DNA of 64,000 nt from Thermodesulfovibrionales bacterium (GTDB lineage: Bacteria > Nitrospirota > Thermodesulfovibrionia > Thermodesulfovibrionales > Dissulfurispiraceae). The notes under the pieces are model-generated. The model did no database searches, had not been told where the DNA came from, and saw only the letters and a list, made by a program, of their open reading frames with translations. Shown here in pieces: positions 26,916-36,214 of this stretch; the stretch's first letter is position 1; every line of letters starts with the position of its first letter. A program made the position numbers and the translations under genes. The DNA is taken from NCBI GenBank assembly GCA_026415695.1, contig JAOAGP010000053.1, forward strand, positions 1 through 64,000, written 5' to 3'.

Positions 26916-28058
26916 ATGCAAAACAAATACAAAATCGCTCAAGGCAATGCAGATGTAATAGATGCGTATTCACTTGCTGAGCAATTAGGAATTGATGAAG
27001 ATGAGATACTTGATTTTAGTTCAACCTCTAACCCTTTAAGCACTCCAAAGTCTGTTATTAATGCAATCAAGGATAACATCCCTTACATCTCAAGGTATCC
27101 TGATACAGAGGCGAGGTTTCTTAAGAAAGAATTATCAAGACACTATGACATACCACAGTCTTCAATAATCTGTGGTAACGGTAGCAATGAGATTATCCAT
27201 CTTATTATTCAGGCACTTCAACCTGAGAGGTTGTTACTTTTAGCACCTACATATCAAGAATACGAAAGGGCATTTAATATACATGTAAAAAGGTTTAATC
27301 TAAATGCATCTGTAGAGTATATAAACTTGACAGAAGAAAGTGACTTCGCAGTTAGTTCTAAAGAAATTATCTCATCAATCACAGGTGGTAAGGATGTTGA
27401 AACGCTAAAGAAATCACCAACCTTAAGCACACCTGATATGGTTATATTGTGTAACCCAAACAACCCTACAGGTAGTTTATTAGGTAGGGAGGAGTTGTTG
27501 GAGATTGCAAAGGTTACAAGGGCACTAAAGATACATCTTGTCATAGATGAGGCATACATAGATTTTTGTCATCAACACTCGCTGATAAATGATGTAATTG
27601 AAAATCCATATTTGTTGGTTATTAGGTCTTTTTCCAGTTTTTATGGGCTTACAGGTTTAAGATTGGGTTTTGCTGTTGTTAACCCATCGTTGATTGATAG
27701 GGTTAAAAGGCTTCAACAACCGATGTCAGTAAATACCCTTGCTCAGATTTGTGGTGTATCTGTGATTAATGATAAAAACTTCATAAGCCAGACCATCAGG
27801 CTTATTAGTGAGGAAAAGACCACCCTTGAGGATGGTTTTAGGGCAATCAAGATTAGATACTTTCCATCTGCATGCAATTTCTATCTCATCAAGATTGATA
27901 ATGCCCAAGAGGTATTAGAATCACTCAAACAAAAGGCAATAATTTTGAGAGGATGTTCGGATTTTAAGGGGTTAGATAATAGTTTTTTAAGAGTAACAGT
28001 CAGGTCTTACAAAGAAAACATGAAACTTTTAAAAGAGTTAGCAAAACTCTTAATATAG
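26916..28058 (+). CDS. class I/II aminotransferase-like protein (HisC/CobD type) lacking the PLP lysine
   Basis: The protein aligns with histidinol-phosphate aminotransferase and CobD threonine-phosphate decarboxylase. It has an N-terminal D-X-S-S-T-S-N-P-L, C-N-P-N-N-P-T-G, D-E-A-Y-I-D-F and G-L-R-L-G-F, all in order over 380 residues. At the Schiff-base position the usual S-F-(S/T)-K-F-Y is S-F-S-S-F-Y: Ser241 (codon AGT at 27636-27638) replaces the lysine that binds pyridoxal phosphate. Other cofactor-contacting motifs are intact. The protein could therefore be catalytically changed, a binding protein, or contain a sequencing error. The start has only a weak Shine-Dalgarno. Confidence 0.75.
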   Translation: MQNKYKIAQGNADVIDAYSLAEQLGIDEDEILDFSSTSNPLSTPKSVINAIKDNIPYISRYPDTEARFLKKELSRHYDIPQSSIICGNGSNEIIHLIIQALQPERLLLLAPTYQEYERAFNIHVKRFNLNASVEYINLTEESDFAVSSKEIISSITGGKDVETLKKSPTLSTPDMVILCNPNNPTGSLLGREELLEIAKVTRALKIHLVIDEAYIDFCHQHSLINDVIENPYLLVIRSFSSFYGLTGLRLGFAVVNPSLIDRVKRLQQPMSVNTLAQICGVSVINDKNFISQTIRLISEEKTTLEDGFRAIKIRYFPSACNFYLIKIDNAQEVLESLKQKAIILRGCSDFKGLDNSFLRVTVRSYKENMKLLKELAKLLI

Positions 28059-28059
28059 A

Positions 28060-29130
28060 CTAAAACTCATACGACCAGAAATATATGATATTTTTTTCTT
28101 TAAGATAATTTTCTATCTCTGGGGGGTAATCATGGGCTGTAAATATAAGCACTATGTCTTCTTTGACACCCTCAAACTCCTTTACCTTTCTTGATATCTT
28201 TATAAACCTGTCAATCTCCTTTTTGGATGGTCTAACCTTGCATTCACCAAGTAGTAAGATATCTTGACCGTTTTTTTCAGCCTTTGAATAAATATTTATC
28301 TGAAATCCGTTGACATACTTTCTGATAACATTTCCCTTAATCTTTATACCAAATGGGGCAAGGAGTCTTGGTAATGATTTATAGGCACTATTTTCCAATG
28401 AATAACCAACCGAGTTTGAAATACCCTCAAGTCTTTCTTCAATAATATCAACCCTGCCTATTAATTTGTTAAGAGAATCCTCTGTCTTCTTCTGAGCCTT
28501 GACAAGCTCCTCCATAGCAATCTCTAACCTTGAAATCCTCTTTTCGCTTTCTTTCTGAGCCTCTGTGAGCTCGTTTATTCTGATTTCGGTTCTTTTTTGG
28601 GCTTCAGCGAGTTCTTCTACCTTAAGGGTAAGTGAGTTGAGCCTCTGTTCGGTATTTTTTTGTGCCTCGGTCAGTTCTTCTACCTTAAGGGTAAGGGAAT
28701 TAAGCCTTATTTCAGTATTTTTTTGGGCTTCAGCGAGTTCTTCAATAGCAATCTCTAACCTTGAAATCCTCTTTTCGCTTTCTTTCTGAGCCTCTGTGAG
28801 TTCGTTTATTCTGATTTCGGTTCTTTTTTGAGCTTCAGCCAGTTCTTCAACCTTAAGGGTAAGGGAATTAAGCCTTATTTCAGTGTTTTTTTGTGCCTCA
28901 GTCAGTTCTTCAACCTTAAGGGTAAGGGAGTTAAGCCTCTGTTCAGTGTTTTGCTGGGCTTCAGATAGCTCTTTAACAATTCCCTTTAATTCAGAAAAAT
29001 CCTCTTTTGAAGGGGTATTTTTGATATCCTCGTATATGCGAGATAAGATTCTTGTTAATGACTTTGCTGTCTTTTCATCAACTGTATTTGTTAGTTCTTC
29101 GTATATTTCAAAAGTGTTTATCATAGTCAT
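28060..29130 (-). CDS. coiled-coil protein with C-terminal PD-(D/E)XK nuclease-like domain
   Basis: Residues about 50-230 form a long heptad-based coiled coil built from repeats of L-T-L-K-V-E-E-L-(A/T)-E-A-Q-K. Residues 240-356 form a compact domain with D290-I-L-L-L-G-E296-C-K298, a good PD-(D/E)XK active-site pattern. A family of this architecture, a coiled coil plus restriction-like endonuclease fold (DUF3782-like), is known from thermophiles and archaea. Its substrate is unknown. The coiled coil contains two nearly identical 77-residue copies (residues 69-145 and 146-222). The gene is convergent with the aminotransferase gene, and the next gene upstream is divergent. Confidence 0.72.
   Translation of the reverse strand: MTMINTFEIYEELTNTVDEKTAKSLTRILSRIYEDIKNTPSKEDFSELKGIVKELSEAQQNTEQRLNSLTLKVEELTEAQKNTEIRLNSLTLKVEELAEAQKRTEIRINELTEAQKESEKRISRLEIAIEELAEAQKNTEIRLNSLTLKVEELTEAQKNTEQRLNSLTLKVEELAEAQKRTEIRINELTEAQKESEKRISRLEIAMEELVKAQKKTEDSLNKLIGRVDIIEERLEGISNSVGYSLENSAYKSLPRLLAPFGIKIKGNVIRKYVNGFQINIYSKAEKNGQDILLLGECKVRPSKKEIDRFIKISRKVKEFEGVKEDIVLIFTAHDYPPEIENYLKEKNIIYFWSYEF
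28465..28926 (-). repeat. 231-bp tandem duplication inside the coiled-coil gene
   Basis: Two copies of 231 bases (28696-28926 and 28465-28695) encode 77 residues each and differ at few positions. Inside them, shorter 63-base and 42-base units recur. The in-frame period suggests recent copy-number change by recombination. Confidence 0.85.
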
Positions 29131-29271
29131 TTAATTATAAAATTAGTAGATAGAAAAATCAAAAGATAGGATGTTGTGGTCAAATCATGATGTTTTAGAA
29201 CGGTAGTTTTAATTATTTGTAATCATGTGTTAGCATATTAGACTTTAAAAATTTTAGGAGGATATTTTTTT

Positions 29272-29976
29272 ATGAAGAGAATTCTTGTTGTATTAGTAAT
29301 GCTTTTATGGTCGTGTAACACAAGCGCAGATGTGAATAAGGTAAAGGAATTTGAAACTGTAAAAAACTTTATCAGTAAGGCAAAAGTTGAGGTGGCAGAG
29401 GTAAAGGACATAGGTAGTTTATATGAGGTTGTTGTTAGTCAAGGCAAGAGCAAAAACATCATCTATGTCACAAAGGACGGTAAATATCTAATACTTGGTA
29501 ATCTGCTTGATAAAGATGTAAATAATGTAACAAGAGAACGGGCAATGGAAATAAACAAGATTGATTTTCAGACAATTCCTTTTAGTGATGCCATAGAGAT
29601 TAAGAAGGGCAAAGGGGAAAAGAAACTCGTTATGGTAACTGATGTAAATTGCCCGTATTGCAAAAAGGCATATGAGTGGTTAAAAACAAAGGATAACTAT
29701 ACTCTTTATATATTTTTCATGCCTTTAAGTGATGTTTCTTACCAGAAGACTGTGAAGGTGTTATGTGCAAAAGACATCTTATCAGAACTCAATCTTGCAA
29801 AAGAGGGCAAAGAGCCTACTGCAAATAAGTGCGATGCCGGTGAAGCAAGACTCAAGAAGAACATAGAGTTTGCTCAAAGTATTGGTGTATCTGGGACTCC
29901 ATTGTTCATTAAACAAGACGGTAGAAGGATTGAGGGTTTTGCACAACAAAACCTTGAGGAGTATTTAGGAAAGTAA
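29272..29976 (+). CDS. DsbC-like thiol-disulfide isomerase, exported
   Basis: The protein has a signal peptide ending near L-W-S-C-N-T-S-A. The cysteine may also act as a weak lipobox. A DsbC/DsbG-like dimerisation region is present at residues 25-95, then a thioredoxin fold with the active site C127-P-Y-C130 and the cis-proline segment G-V-S-G-T-P-L-F near residue 205. A second cysteine pair (V-L-C-A-K and N-K-C-D-A) matches the structural disulfide of DsbC. The 234-residue length is normal. AGGAGG precedes the ATG. It would reshuffle disulfides or reduce substrates in the periplasm. Confidence 0.85.
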   Translation: MKRILVVLVMLLWSCNTSADVNKVKEFETVKNFISKAKVEVAEVKDIGSLYEVVVSQGKSKNIIYVTKDGKYLILGNLLDKDVNNVTRERAMEINKIDFQTIPFSDAIEIKKGKGEKKLVMVTDVNCPYCKKAYEWLKTKDNYTLYIFFMPLSDVSYQKTVKVLCAKDILSELNLAKEGKEPTANKCDAGEARLKKNIEFAQSIGVSGTPLFIKQDGRRIEGFAQQNLEEYLGK

Positions 29977-29980
29977 ATAG

Positions 29981-30010
29981 TTGCGATTTGATTTGATTGT
30001 TTGCTAAAAT
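29981..30010 (+). promoter_or_regulatory. putative sigma-70 promoter of fabG-acpP-fabF-rnc
   Basis: TTGCGA at 29981-29986 and TAAAAT at 30005-30010 are spaced by 18 bases. AGGAGG at 30025-30030 then precedes the ATG at 30040. Confidence 0.4.
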
Positions 30011-30039
30011 TATTGTCTTTTTTTAGGAGGTTGTTATTA

Positions 30040-30777
30040 ATGGAAGGACAAGTTGCTTTGGTAACTGGTGGCACTCGTGGTATTGGTAAGTCTATAGCAA
30101 CATCTTTTGTAAAGGCGGGGATAAATACAATTATTACTGGTTTGAATGAAGAACGGGCAAAGGCTGCTTTACAAGAGATAAACCAAGATACAAACAGATG
30201 TAGATTTATCAGGTCAGATGTATCAAAATCAAGCGATGTAGCATCATTATTTGAGATAATAAGCAATGAATTTGGAAGGCTTGACATACTCATAAATAAT
30301 GCTGGCGTGACTAAAGACAATCTCTTGTTAAGGTCAAAAGAGGATGATTGGGATACAGTTATGGATACTAATCTAAAAGGCACTTTTTTATGCACCCAAG
30401 AGGCCATAAAGATAATGTCTCGTCAGAAATACGGTAGGATAGTCAACCTGACCTCTGTTGTTGCATTTATTGGGAATCCTGGACAGGCAATTTATGCAGC
30501 CTCAAAGGCTGGCATCATTGGGTTTACTCGTTCAGTTGCACTTGAGTATGCAAAAAGGGGAATAACGGTAAATGCTATAGCACCGGGTTTTATCAAAACA
30601 GACATGACCGATAGGATACCAGAAAAGATAAAGACGCAGATATTAGAGATGATACCAATGGGGACTTATGGTACAGGAGAAGATATAGCAAACGCTGTGA
30701 TGTTTTTGATATCACCAAACTCTTCTTACATAACTGGACAGGTAATTCATGTGAATGGTGGTATGTATCTTGGTTAA
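30040..30777 (+). CDS. fabG: 3-oxoacyl-[acyl-carrier-protein] reductase
   Basis: FabG reduces 3-oxoacyl-ACP with NADPH in fatty acid elongation. The 245-residue SDR protein has T-G-G-T-R-G-I-G near the start, N-N-A-G, and the catalytic S...Y-A-A-S-K pattern. I chose ATG 30040 (AGGAGG ten bases upstream) over the in-frame TTG at 30001. It is followed by acpP, fabF and rnc, the common core fatty-acid order. No fabD, fabH or plsX gene is visible. Confidence 0.94.
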   Translation: MEGQVALVTGGTRGIGKSIATSFVKAGINTIITGLNEERAKAALQEINQDTNRCRFIRSDVSKSSDVASLFEIISNEFGRLDILINNAGVTKDNLLLRSKEDDWDTVMDTNLKGTFLCTQEAIKIMSRQKYGRIVNLTSVVAFIGNPGQAIYAASKAGIIGFTRSVALEYAKRGITVNAIAPGFIKTDMTDRIPEKIKTQILEMIPMGTYGTGEDIANAVMFLISPNSSYITGQVIHVNGGMYLG

Positions 30778-30828
30778 TTTTTTTACACATTAATTTAGAT
30801 TATTAAAAAATCTATAGGAGGCAGACGA

Positions 30829-31059
30829 ATGATTGATGAAAAGGTAAGGGAAATTATCGCAAAACAGTTAGGTGTAGATATTGCACAGGTTACACCGGAG
30901 GCTTCTTTTGTTGAGGATTTAGGTGCAGATTCGCTTGACACTGTGGAGCTCGTTATGGCTTTTGAAGAGGAGTTTAAGGTTGAGATCCCCGATGAAGACG
31001 CAGAGAAGATAACAAAGGTCAAGGACGCAATAGAATATATTAAGAGCAAGACTTCTTAA
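30829..31059 (+). CDS. acpP: acyl carrier protein
   Basis: This 76-residue acidic protein carries growing acyl chains on 4'-phosphopantetheine. The attachment serine lies in [10 protein letters not shown] strong AGGAGG site precedes the ATG. It lies between fabG and fabF as in many bacteria and is the housekeeping ACP. The second, larger carrier protein at 49958-50521 is clearly different. Confidence 0.97.
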   Translation: MIDEKVREIIAKQLGVDIAQVTPEASFVEDLGADSLDTVELVMAFEEEFKVEIPDEDAEKITKVKDAIEYIKSKTS

Positions 31060-31063
31060 GAGT

Positions 31064-32311
31064 ATGTCTAAAAGAAGGGTAGTTGTTACAGGATTAGGGC
31101 TTATAACACCGTTAGGTCTTAATCTGACTGAATCGTGGGATGGGCTAATCAAAGGTGTTTCAGGCATTGATAAGATTACCTATTTTGATGCCTCTTCATT
31201 CCCTGTAAGAATTGCAGGTGAAGTCAAGGGTTTTGATCCAGCAAGTTATATTGAGCAAAAAGAGATAAAAAAGATGGATAGATTTATCCAGTTTGCCATT
31301 GCTGCAACGACCCACGCCTTGCAAGATGCAAGTCTGATGATAGACGATTCTATTTCAGAAAGGGTTGGTGTTTGCATTGGTTCAGGTATGGGAGGGTTAC
31401 CAACCATAGAACATTATCATAAGGTTTTACTTGAAAGAGGATATAGGAAAATTACCCCTTTTTTCATACCAATGCTCATAATAAATCTTGCCTCGGGGAA
31501 TGTTTCCATAAAGTTTGGGGCAAAGGGTCCTAATAGCTCAATCGTCACTGCCTGTGCAACAGGAACGCACTCTATAGGTGAGGCATTCAGGATAATCCAA
31601 AGGAACGATGCAGATGTTATGATAGCGGGTGGTACGGAATCCTGTATCACTCCGTTAGGGATAGCAGGTTTTGCAGTTATGCGGGCACTATCTACACGCA
31701 ATGATGAACCCCAATTAGCAAGCAGACCATTTGATATTGACAGAGATGGATTTGTGATGGGTGAAGGTTCGGGGATAATGATACTTGAAGAACTTGAGTT
31801 TGCAAAAAACAGGGGTGCCAAGATATATGCAGAGGTTATAGGTTATGGTATGTCTGCAGATGCCTATCATCTAACTGCCCCGTCTCCAGATGGTGAGGGC
31901 GCAGCAAGGTGTATGAGGTCAGCTATAAAGGATGCGTGCATCAAACCAAGCGATATAAACTACATAAACGCTCATGGTACATCTACAAAATTTGGAGATG
32001 AGATAGAGGTAAAGGCAATAAGGAATGTCTTTGGAGATGATATCTCAAAGGTAGCTGTAAGTTCAACAAAATCAATGATTGGACATCTATTAGGAGCAGC
32101 AGGTGGTGTTGAGGCTGTGATTTCTGTTTTAACTGTCTATAATGATATCGTCCCCCCTACGATAAACATAGTAAATCAGGACCCTGAATGTGATATTGAT
32201 TGTGTTGCAAATGTTGCAAGACAGATGCAGGTCAATTGTGCGATGAGTAATTCTTTTGGATTCGGTGGAACGAATGGATGTCTTATCTTTAGAAAATATA
32301 CAGGAGATTGA
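31064..32311 (+). CDS. fabF: 3-oxoacyl-[acyl-carrier-protein] synthase II
   Basis: FabF condenses malonyl-ACP with acyl-ACP. The 415-residue protein has the full Cys-His-His triad: C164 in T-A-C-A-T-G, His in N-A-H-G-T-S-T and His in [10 protein letters not shown]. It starts four bases after acpP. Its end overlaps rnc by 38 bases. It provides the in-window reference for judging the four ketosynthase-like genes at 44-50 kb. Confidence 0.96.
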   Translation: MSKRRVVVTGLGLITPLGLNLTESWDGLIKGVSGIDKITYFDASSFPVRIAGEVKGFDPASYIEQKEIKKMDRFIQFAIAATTHALQDASLMIDDSISERVGVCIGSGMGGLPTIEHYHKVLLERGYRKITPFFIPMLIINLASGNVSIKFGAKGPNSSIVTACATGTHSIGEAFRIIQRNDADVMIAGGTESCITPLGIAGFAVMRALSTRNDEPQLASRPFDIDRDGFVMGEGSGIMILEELEFAKNRGAKIYAEVIGYGMSADAYHLTAPSPDGEGAARCMRSAIKDACIKPSDINYINAHGTSTKFGDEIEVKAIRNVFGDDISKVAVSSTKSMIGHLLGAAGGVEAVISVLTVYNDIVPPTINIVNQDPECDIDCVANVARQMQVNCAMSNSFGFGGTNGCLIFRKYTGD

Positions 32312-32978
32312 AAGGGCATTAGGATATCATTTTAAGGATATCTCCCTATTAAAAACTGCATTAACCCACAAATCAAAGCATTTTGAAGACCCAGTAAGTT
32401 ACAAACAATTTAACGAACGACTTGAGTTTTTAGGCGATGCAGTATTAAGCCTTTGTATATCTGAATGCCTATTTTCCAACCCTAAAAACTTTACCGAATC
32501 GCAGATGTCAAAGATGAAGTCCTATCTTGTCAAAGAATCGGTTTTACATGAAATTGCCCAGAGACTAAATTTAGGTAAGTACATTGTGTTAGGTAAGGGT
32601 GAAGAATCTACCGGTGGGAGGCAGAAAAAATCTATCCTTGCAGATACTGTTGAGGCAGTAATAGGAGCGATATTTATTGATAGCTCATATGAAAATGCCA
32701 AGGGTCTCGTTGTAGGGATATTCCAAGAAAAGATTACAAATGTGATTAATAAAAAAGAAGGTAGGGATTATAAGAGTGAATTACAAGAGGTCTGTCAGAG
32801 TAGATTTAATCTTCTACCTGTCTATTTAGTCATAAAACAAGAAGGGGAGGAGCATAAAAAGATATTCACTGTTGAGGTATGTATCAATGGCAAGGTTATG
32901 GGTAGAGGTATTGGTAAAACAAAAAAAGAGGCTGAATCATCCTCAGCCAAAGAGGCACTCTCAAGATTAGGTTTATAG
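32274..32978 (+). CDS. rnc: ribonuclease III
   Basis: RNase III cuts double-stranded RNA in rRNA maturation and mRNA decay. The catalytic domain has the signature [11 protein letters not shown] and a second acidic cluster (A-D-T-V-E-A). A C-terminal double-stranded-RNA-binding domain spans about residues 155-230. I chose the ATG at 32274. The in-frame TTG at 32256 adds six unneeded residues. It overlaps the end of fabF, consistent with a shared transcript. Confidence 0.94.
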   Translation: MDVLSLENIQEIERALGYHFKDISLLKTALTHKSKHFEDPVSYKQFNERLEFLGDAVLSLCISECLFSNPKNFTESQMSKMKSYLVKESVLHEIAQRLNLGKYIVLGKGEESTGGRQKKSILADTVEAVIGAIFIDSSYENAKGLVVGIFQEKITNVINKKEGRDYKSELQEVCQSRFNLLPVYLVIKQEGEEHKKIFTVEVCINGKVMGRGIGKTKKEAESSSAKEALSRLGL

Positions 32979-32994
32979 GGTTTGTCCAAAGGTG

Positions 32995-34782
32995 TTAGGT
33001 ATTGTTTGTTTTTGAACCAAATTGCAGGTTGTAAAGTTCAGTGTATGTCCCGCCCTGTCTGATAAGTTCTTCGTGTGTACCTATCTGTTCAATTACTCCT
33101 TTGTTTAGCACGATAATCTTTTGAGATATCTGAACGGTTGATAGTCTATGGGCAATGACAAGAGTTGTTCTCCCGCTCATGAGTTTTTCTAATGCACTTT
33201 GAACCTTTTGTTCTGACTCTGTATCTAATGATGATGTAGCCTCATCTAATAGTAATATCTTTGGATTCTTAAGTATCGCCCTTGCTATTGTAATCCTTTG
33301 TTTCTGCCCCCCTGAAAGCCTTGCTCCTCGTTCTCCAATAATAGTATTGTAGCCATCTGGAAGTTCCATAATAAAATCATGTGCATATGCTGATTTTGCT
33401 GCCTCAATGACCTCATCTTCTGTTGCGTCTTTATTCCCTAATAGTATATTTGCCTTTACAGTATCATCAAACAAGACAACATCCTGACTTACAAGTCCTA
33501 TGGAACCTCTTAGATGTGCTAAATCAATGTCTCTTGTATCGATGTTGTCTATCTTAACGCTGCCTTTTGTAGGAAACCAGAAACCACCAACTAAATCTAC
33601 TATGGTTGTCTTGCCTGCGCCACTGTATCCTACAAGGGCTACAATCTCTCCTTCTTTGACCTCAAAGTTTATGTCCTTTAATACCTCATCTTCTGTGCCT
33701 GGATATGAAAAATACACACCTTCAAATCTTATATTGCCTTTAATCTCGTTTCTTATTCCACCAGTCTTTTCCTCATCAATCAATAACAACTCTTTTATCT
33801 TTTGAAATACTGTTCTTATCTGTTGGAAGCCGTTATGAACCTTACTTAACCTTTTTAGAGGTGTATAGACAAGGAGTATCGCTGCTATGAATGAAAAAAG
33901 TGTGCTTGGTTGTATGGAATCAGTAAGTATCAGATGACCGCCGTAAACCAAAATAATAGATACACCAATACCGCCTAAAACCTCCGCAAGTAGTCTTGAT
34001 GTTTCATCTACCTTTACCTCTTTCATGGTGTTGTTATAATGTGCATTCAGTTCATTTTTGAATCTATGTCTCATATGCTCTTCAATAGTAAATGCCTTGA
34101 TAATCTTTATTCCCTGTAATGTTTCTTGCAATGTGATTGTCACATCGGAGATGAGCACCCTTGTTTTAAGGCTTATGCGTTTTAGGATTTTACCAATATG
34201 AGCAATAGACAATAGTATTGCAGGGATGACTATAAATGACAAAAGTGCTAAGTCCCACCTTCTATAAAAAGCAACACACAATAATACAATTGCAGTTGCA
34301 CCTTCAACCACAAGATCTCTGACAGTATTAGCAAAGACGGCTTGCATCAATCCAACATCGTTTAACATCCTTGACATCACTGTTCCGCTTGGTGTGGTGG
34401 TATGAAAAGAGATTGGTAGTTTTACAAGGCGGTTATAGATGGTTTCTCTGACATCCACTGCAATCCTTGCCCCGATTGAATTCATGAGATATGTAGTAGT
34501 ATAAACAAAGATACCTCTTAACAAAAAAAGGATTATTACACCTAATGGGATGAGTGTCAAGACTGTGGTTGACTTCTTTGAAAAAACCATGTCTAACGCA
34601 GGTTGAATGCCCCATGCTATGAGCCCATTTATTCCAGAAAGGGCAGAACTGCATAAGACCGCAATGATAAAGAATCTTACATAGGGTTTTGCAAGACAAA
34701 ATAGGGTCTTTACATCGTCTTTGTAGTCCCCAGCCTTGTATTTTTGAAATACTTCAAAGACACGGTTTGAGGTATTGTTCAT
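32995..34782 (-). CDS. msbA: MsbA-like lipid A/lipid export ABC transporter
   Basis: The 595-residue protein is a fused ABC exporter half-transporter. The membrane domain (about residues 30-310) has six helices. The ATPase domain has Walker A G-Y-S-G-A-G-K-T-T, the signature L-S-G-G-Q-K-Q-R and Walker B I-L-L-L-D-E-A-T-S. MsbA flips lipid A-core across the inner membrane. The family also includes drug exporters, so the substrate is an inference from overall similarity. No Shine-Dalgarno precedes the ATG. A TATAAA lies ten bases upstream. Confidence 0.87.
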   Translation of the reverse strand: MNNTSNRVFEVFQKYKAGDYKDDVKTLFCLAKPYVRFFIIAVLCSSALSGINGLIAWGIQPALDMVFSKKSTTVLTLIPLGVIILFLLRGIFVYTTTYLMNSIGARIAVDVRETIYNRLVKLPISFHTTTPSGTVMSRMLNDVGLMQAVFANTVRDLVVEGATAIVLLCVAFYRRWDLALLSFIVIPAILLSIAHIGKILKRISLKTRVLISDVTITLQETLQGIKIIKAFTIEEHMRHRFKNELNAHYNNTMKEVKVDETSRLLAEVLGGIGVSIILVYGGHLILTDSIQPSTLFSFIAAILLVYTPLKRLSKVHNGFQQIRTVFQKIKELLLIDEEKTGGIRNEIKGNIRFEGVYFSYPGTEDEVLKDINFEVKEGEIVALVGYSGAGKTTIVDLVGGFWFPTKGSVKIDNIDTRDIDLAHLRGSIGLVSQDVVLFDDTVKANILLGNKDATEDEVIEAAKSAYAHDFIMELPDGYNTIIGERGARLSGGQKQRITIARAILKNPKILLLDEATSSLDTESEQKVQSALEKLMSGRTTLVIAHRLSTVQISQKIIVLNKGVIEQIGTHEELIRQGGTYTELYNLQFGSKTNNT

Positions 34783-34827
34783 ATAAATAGGTTTTATAAA
34801 AGCAGGTTAGGAGTCTTACCAAGAAGG

Positions 34828-35397
34828 TTAATATCTTCTATAATGGTATCCAAAACCAAAACCCCAACCCCAAGGATAGTATTCGTCATACCACGGATTG
34901 TAGTAAGGATATCGTTTCTGAGGTCTATTCCACAAAAAAATCTCCTCAATATGAAAAAAAGGGAATAAATAGTTGAGTTCTTCAATCTTACCCGGTTGAA
35001 GCCCTTTAAACACCCCTCCAATGGTAACATATCTTGTTTTCTCATAGACTATTGGGTCTAATATCCCGTATTCCTTTTTGAATAAAGCCCTAATCCTTGT
35101 ATTTGGATGTTTGCTACCCCTTGGAAATCCATCATAATCCACAGGTATGTAAACCACCTCTAATAAAGAACCCTCCTGTGTAATCTTTACATCCACTATC
35201 TGTCCTCCAAATACAAAGAGCCTGTTTTCGTATGGTAATGGATTTTCAAATAGTTCATTTATTGGGAGATTTGTATGTGCATTCTTGACAAGATTTGGGC
35301 TTAAGACATGTGTTGCACAAGAGAACAAGGCAAAACAAAAAAAGGAAACGATAATAATGTTTTTTATCATGATTATTTGTTTACTCATCACTTTCAT
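34828..35397 (-). CDS. slp: Slp-family outer membrane lipoprotein
   Basis: The signal peptide ends at L-F-S-C, the lipidation site. The mature domain has the Slp pattern of L-X-V-X-G-G-X-I beta strands (F-V-F-G-G-Q-I-V-D and V-T-I-G-G-V-F-K-G). The C-terminus is rich in Tyr, Trp and Gly (Y-P-Y-Y-N-P-W-Y). Slp proteins are starvation- or acid-induced lipoproteins of unclear function. AAGGGG precedes the ATG at 35397. Two internal ATGs would shorten the signal peptide N-region. Confidence 0.85.
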   Translation of the reverse strand: MKVMSKQIIMIKNIIIVSFFCFALFSCATHVLSPNLVKNAHTNLPINELFENPLPYENRLFVFGGQIVDVKITQEGSLLEVVYIPVDYDGFPRGSKHPNTRIRALFKKEYGILDPIVYEKTRYVTIGGVFKGLQPGKIEELNYLFPFFHIEEIFLWNRPQKRYPYYNPWYDEYYPWGWGFGFGYHYRRY

Positions 35398-35464
35398 ATC
35401 TAACCCCTTTTTATTTAATATCGCACATAGAGGGATATAAAATCAAAACAGTGTAAACAAAAAC

Positions 35465-35495
35465 TTGACAATACAATAAGATATTATTGTAAAAT
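35465..35495 (+). promoter_or_regulatory. putative promoter of the IHF/HU gene
   Basis: A perfect TTGACA (35465-35470) is followed after 17 bases by TGTAAA and after 19 bases by TAAAAT. A start site near 35502 and the AAAGAGGTG site before ATG 35543 fit. Confidence 0.4.
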
Positions 35496-35542
35496 CTCAA
35501 TCCTCATAAGGAGAATTCTATCAATTTTAAAGAGGTGAATTT

Positions 35543-35827
35543 ATGACTAAGGCTGACATTGTTGCAATTTTGATTGAAAGGATTGGTTTACAAAAGGCAG
35601 AGGCTCAAACAGTCGTGGAGATGTTGATAGAAAATGTTAAGGAAGCCTTACTGTCTGGTGAGACAGTTAAGATATCAGGATTTGGAACTTTTACTGTAAG
35701 AAAGAAAGGCTCACGAATTGGTCGTAACCCTAAAACAAAACAAGAAGTGACTATCACACCAAGAAGGGTGATTACCTTTAGGGCAAGTGAGCAACTCAAA
35801 GACCTAATAGAAAAGCCTACTACTTAA
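35543..35827 (+). CDS. ihfA: IHF alpha / HU-family DNA-bending protein
   Basis: The 94-residue protein has the DNA-bending arm G-R-N-P-K-T-K-Q-E-V, followed by R-R-V-I-T-F-R-A-S, and the dimer core S-G-F-G-T-F. The R-N-P-K-T form is shared by IHF subunits and HU. Its location directly before a merR gene is the arrangement of ihfA in several Gram-negative phyla, which favours IHF alpha. Confidence 0.88.
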   Translation: MTKADIVAILIERIGLQKAEAQTVVEMLIENVKEALLSGETVKISGFGTFTVRKKGSRIGRNPKTKQEVTITPRRVITFRASEQLKDLIEKPTT

Positions 35828-35838
35828 GTTTTTTAAGG

Positions 35839-36204
35839 ATGGAGGAGTTAGAAGAGACTTCTAATGAGTTTAGTCTCTCACCCGAAAGACTGTTTTATAA
35901 GATAGGTGAGGTGGGTAAAATCCTCGGTGTAGAGGCTCATGTAATAAGATATTGGGAGAGATTATTCCCTGAAATAAGGCCAAGTAGAAGCAAGTCAGGT
36001 CAAAGGGTATATACAAAAAAGGAAATAGACTTGCTGTCATATATAAAAAGGCTTCAGTTTGACGAGGGTTACACAATTCAAGGTGTAAAGAAGAAATTAC
36101 AAGACAGAAAACTCAGCAAGCAGGAAGTCTTCAAAAAAAACACAGAATTAGTAAGATACATCAAAACAAGACTGTTAGAAATTTTAAATAGTATTAAGAC
36201 ATAA
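35839..36204 (+). CDS. MerR-family transcriptional regulator
   Basis: The 121-residue protein has a MerR winged helix: Y-K-I-G-E-V-G-K-I-L-G-V and V-I-R-Y-W-E-R-L-F-P, then G-Q-R-V-Y-T-K-K-E-I. It lacks the cysteine metal site of metal-sensing MerR proteins. It belongs to the short group often found next to ihfA. The target is unknown. It begins eleven bases after ihfA and ends ten bases before a convergent gene. Confidence 0.9.
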   Translation: MEELEETSNEFSLSPERLFYKIGEVGKILGVEAHVIRYWERLFPEIRPSRSKSGQRVYTKKEIDLLSYIKRLQFDEGYTIQGVKKKLQDRKLSKQEVFKKNTELVRYIKTRLLEILNSIKT

Positions 36205-36214
36205 AGATGTATTT

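Noticed and set aside
26818-26973. Longer N-terminus of the kelch-like protein
   Set aside because: It would overlap the divergent aminotransferase gene. The ATG at 26817 has AAGGAGGGG and a clean signal peptide.
28465-28926. Regularly spaced repeats that could suggest a CRISPR-like array
   Set aside because: The repeats lie in frame in a coiled-coil gene, encode heptads, and have no unique spacers.
28565-29134. Plus-strand open frames opposite the coiled-coil gene
   Set aside because: They are complements of the repeat with Ser/Val-rich low-complexity translation and no Shine-Dalgarno. The minus-strand frame has a nuclease domain.
30001-30039. TTG start for fabG at 30001
   Set aside because: The ATG at 30040 has AGGAGG ten bases upstream and begins right at the conserved N-terminus.
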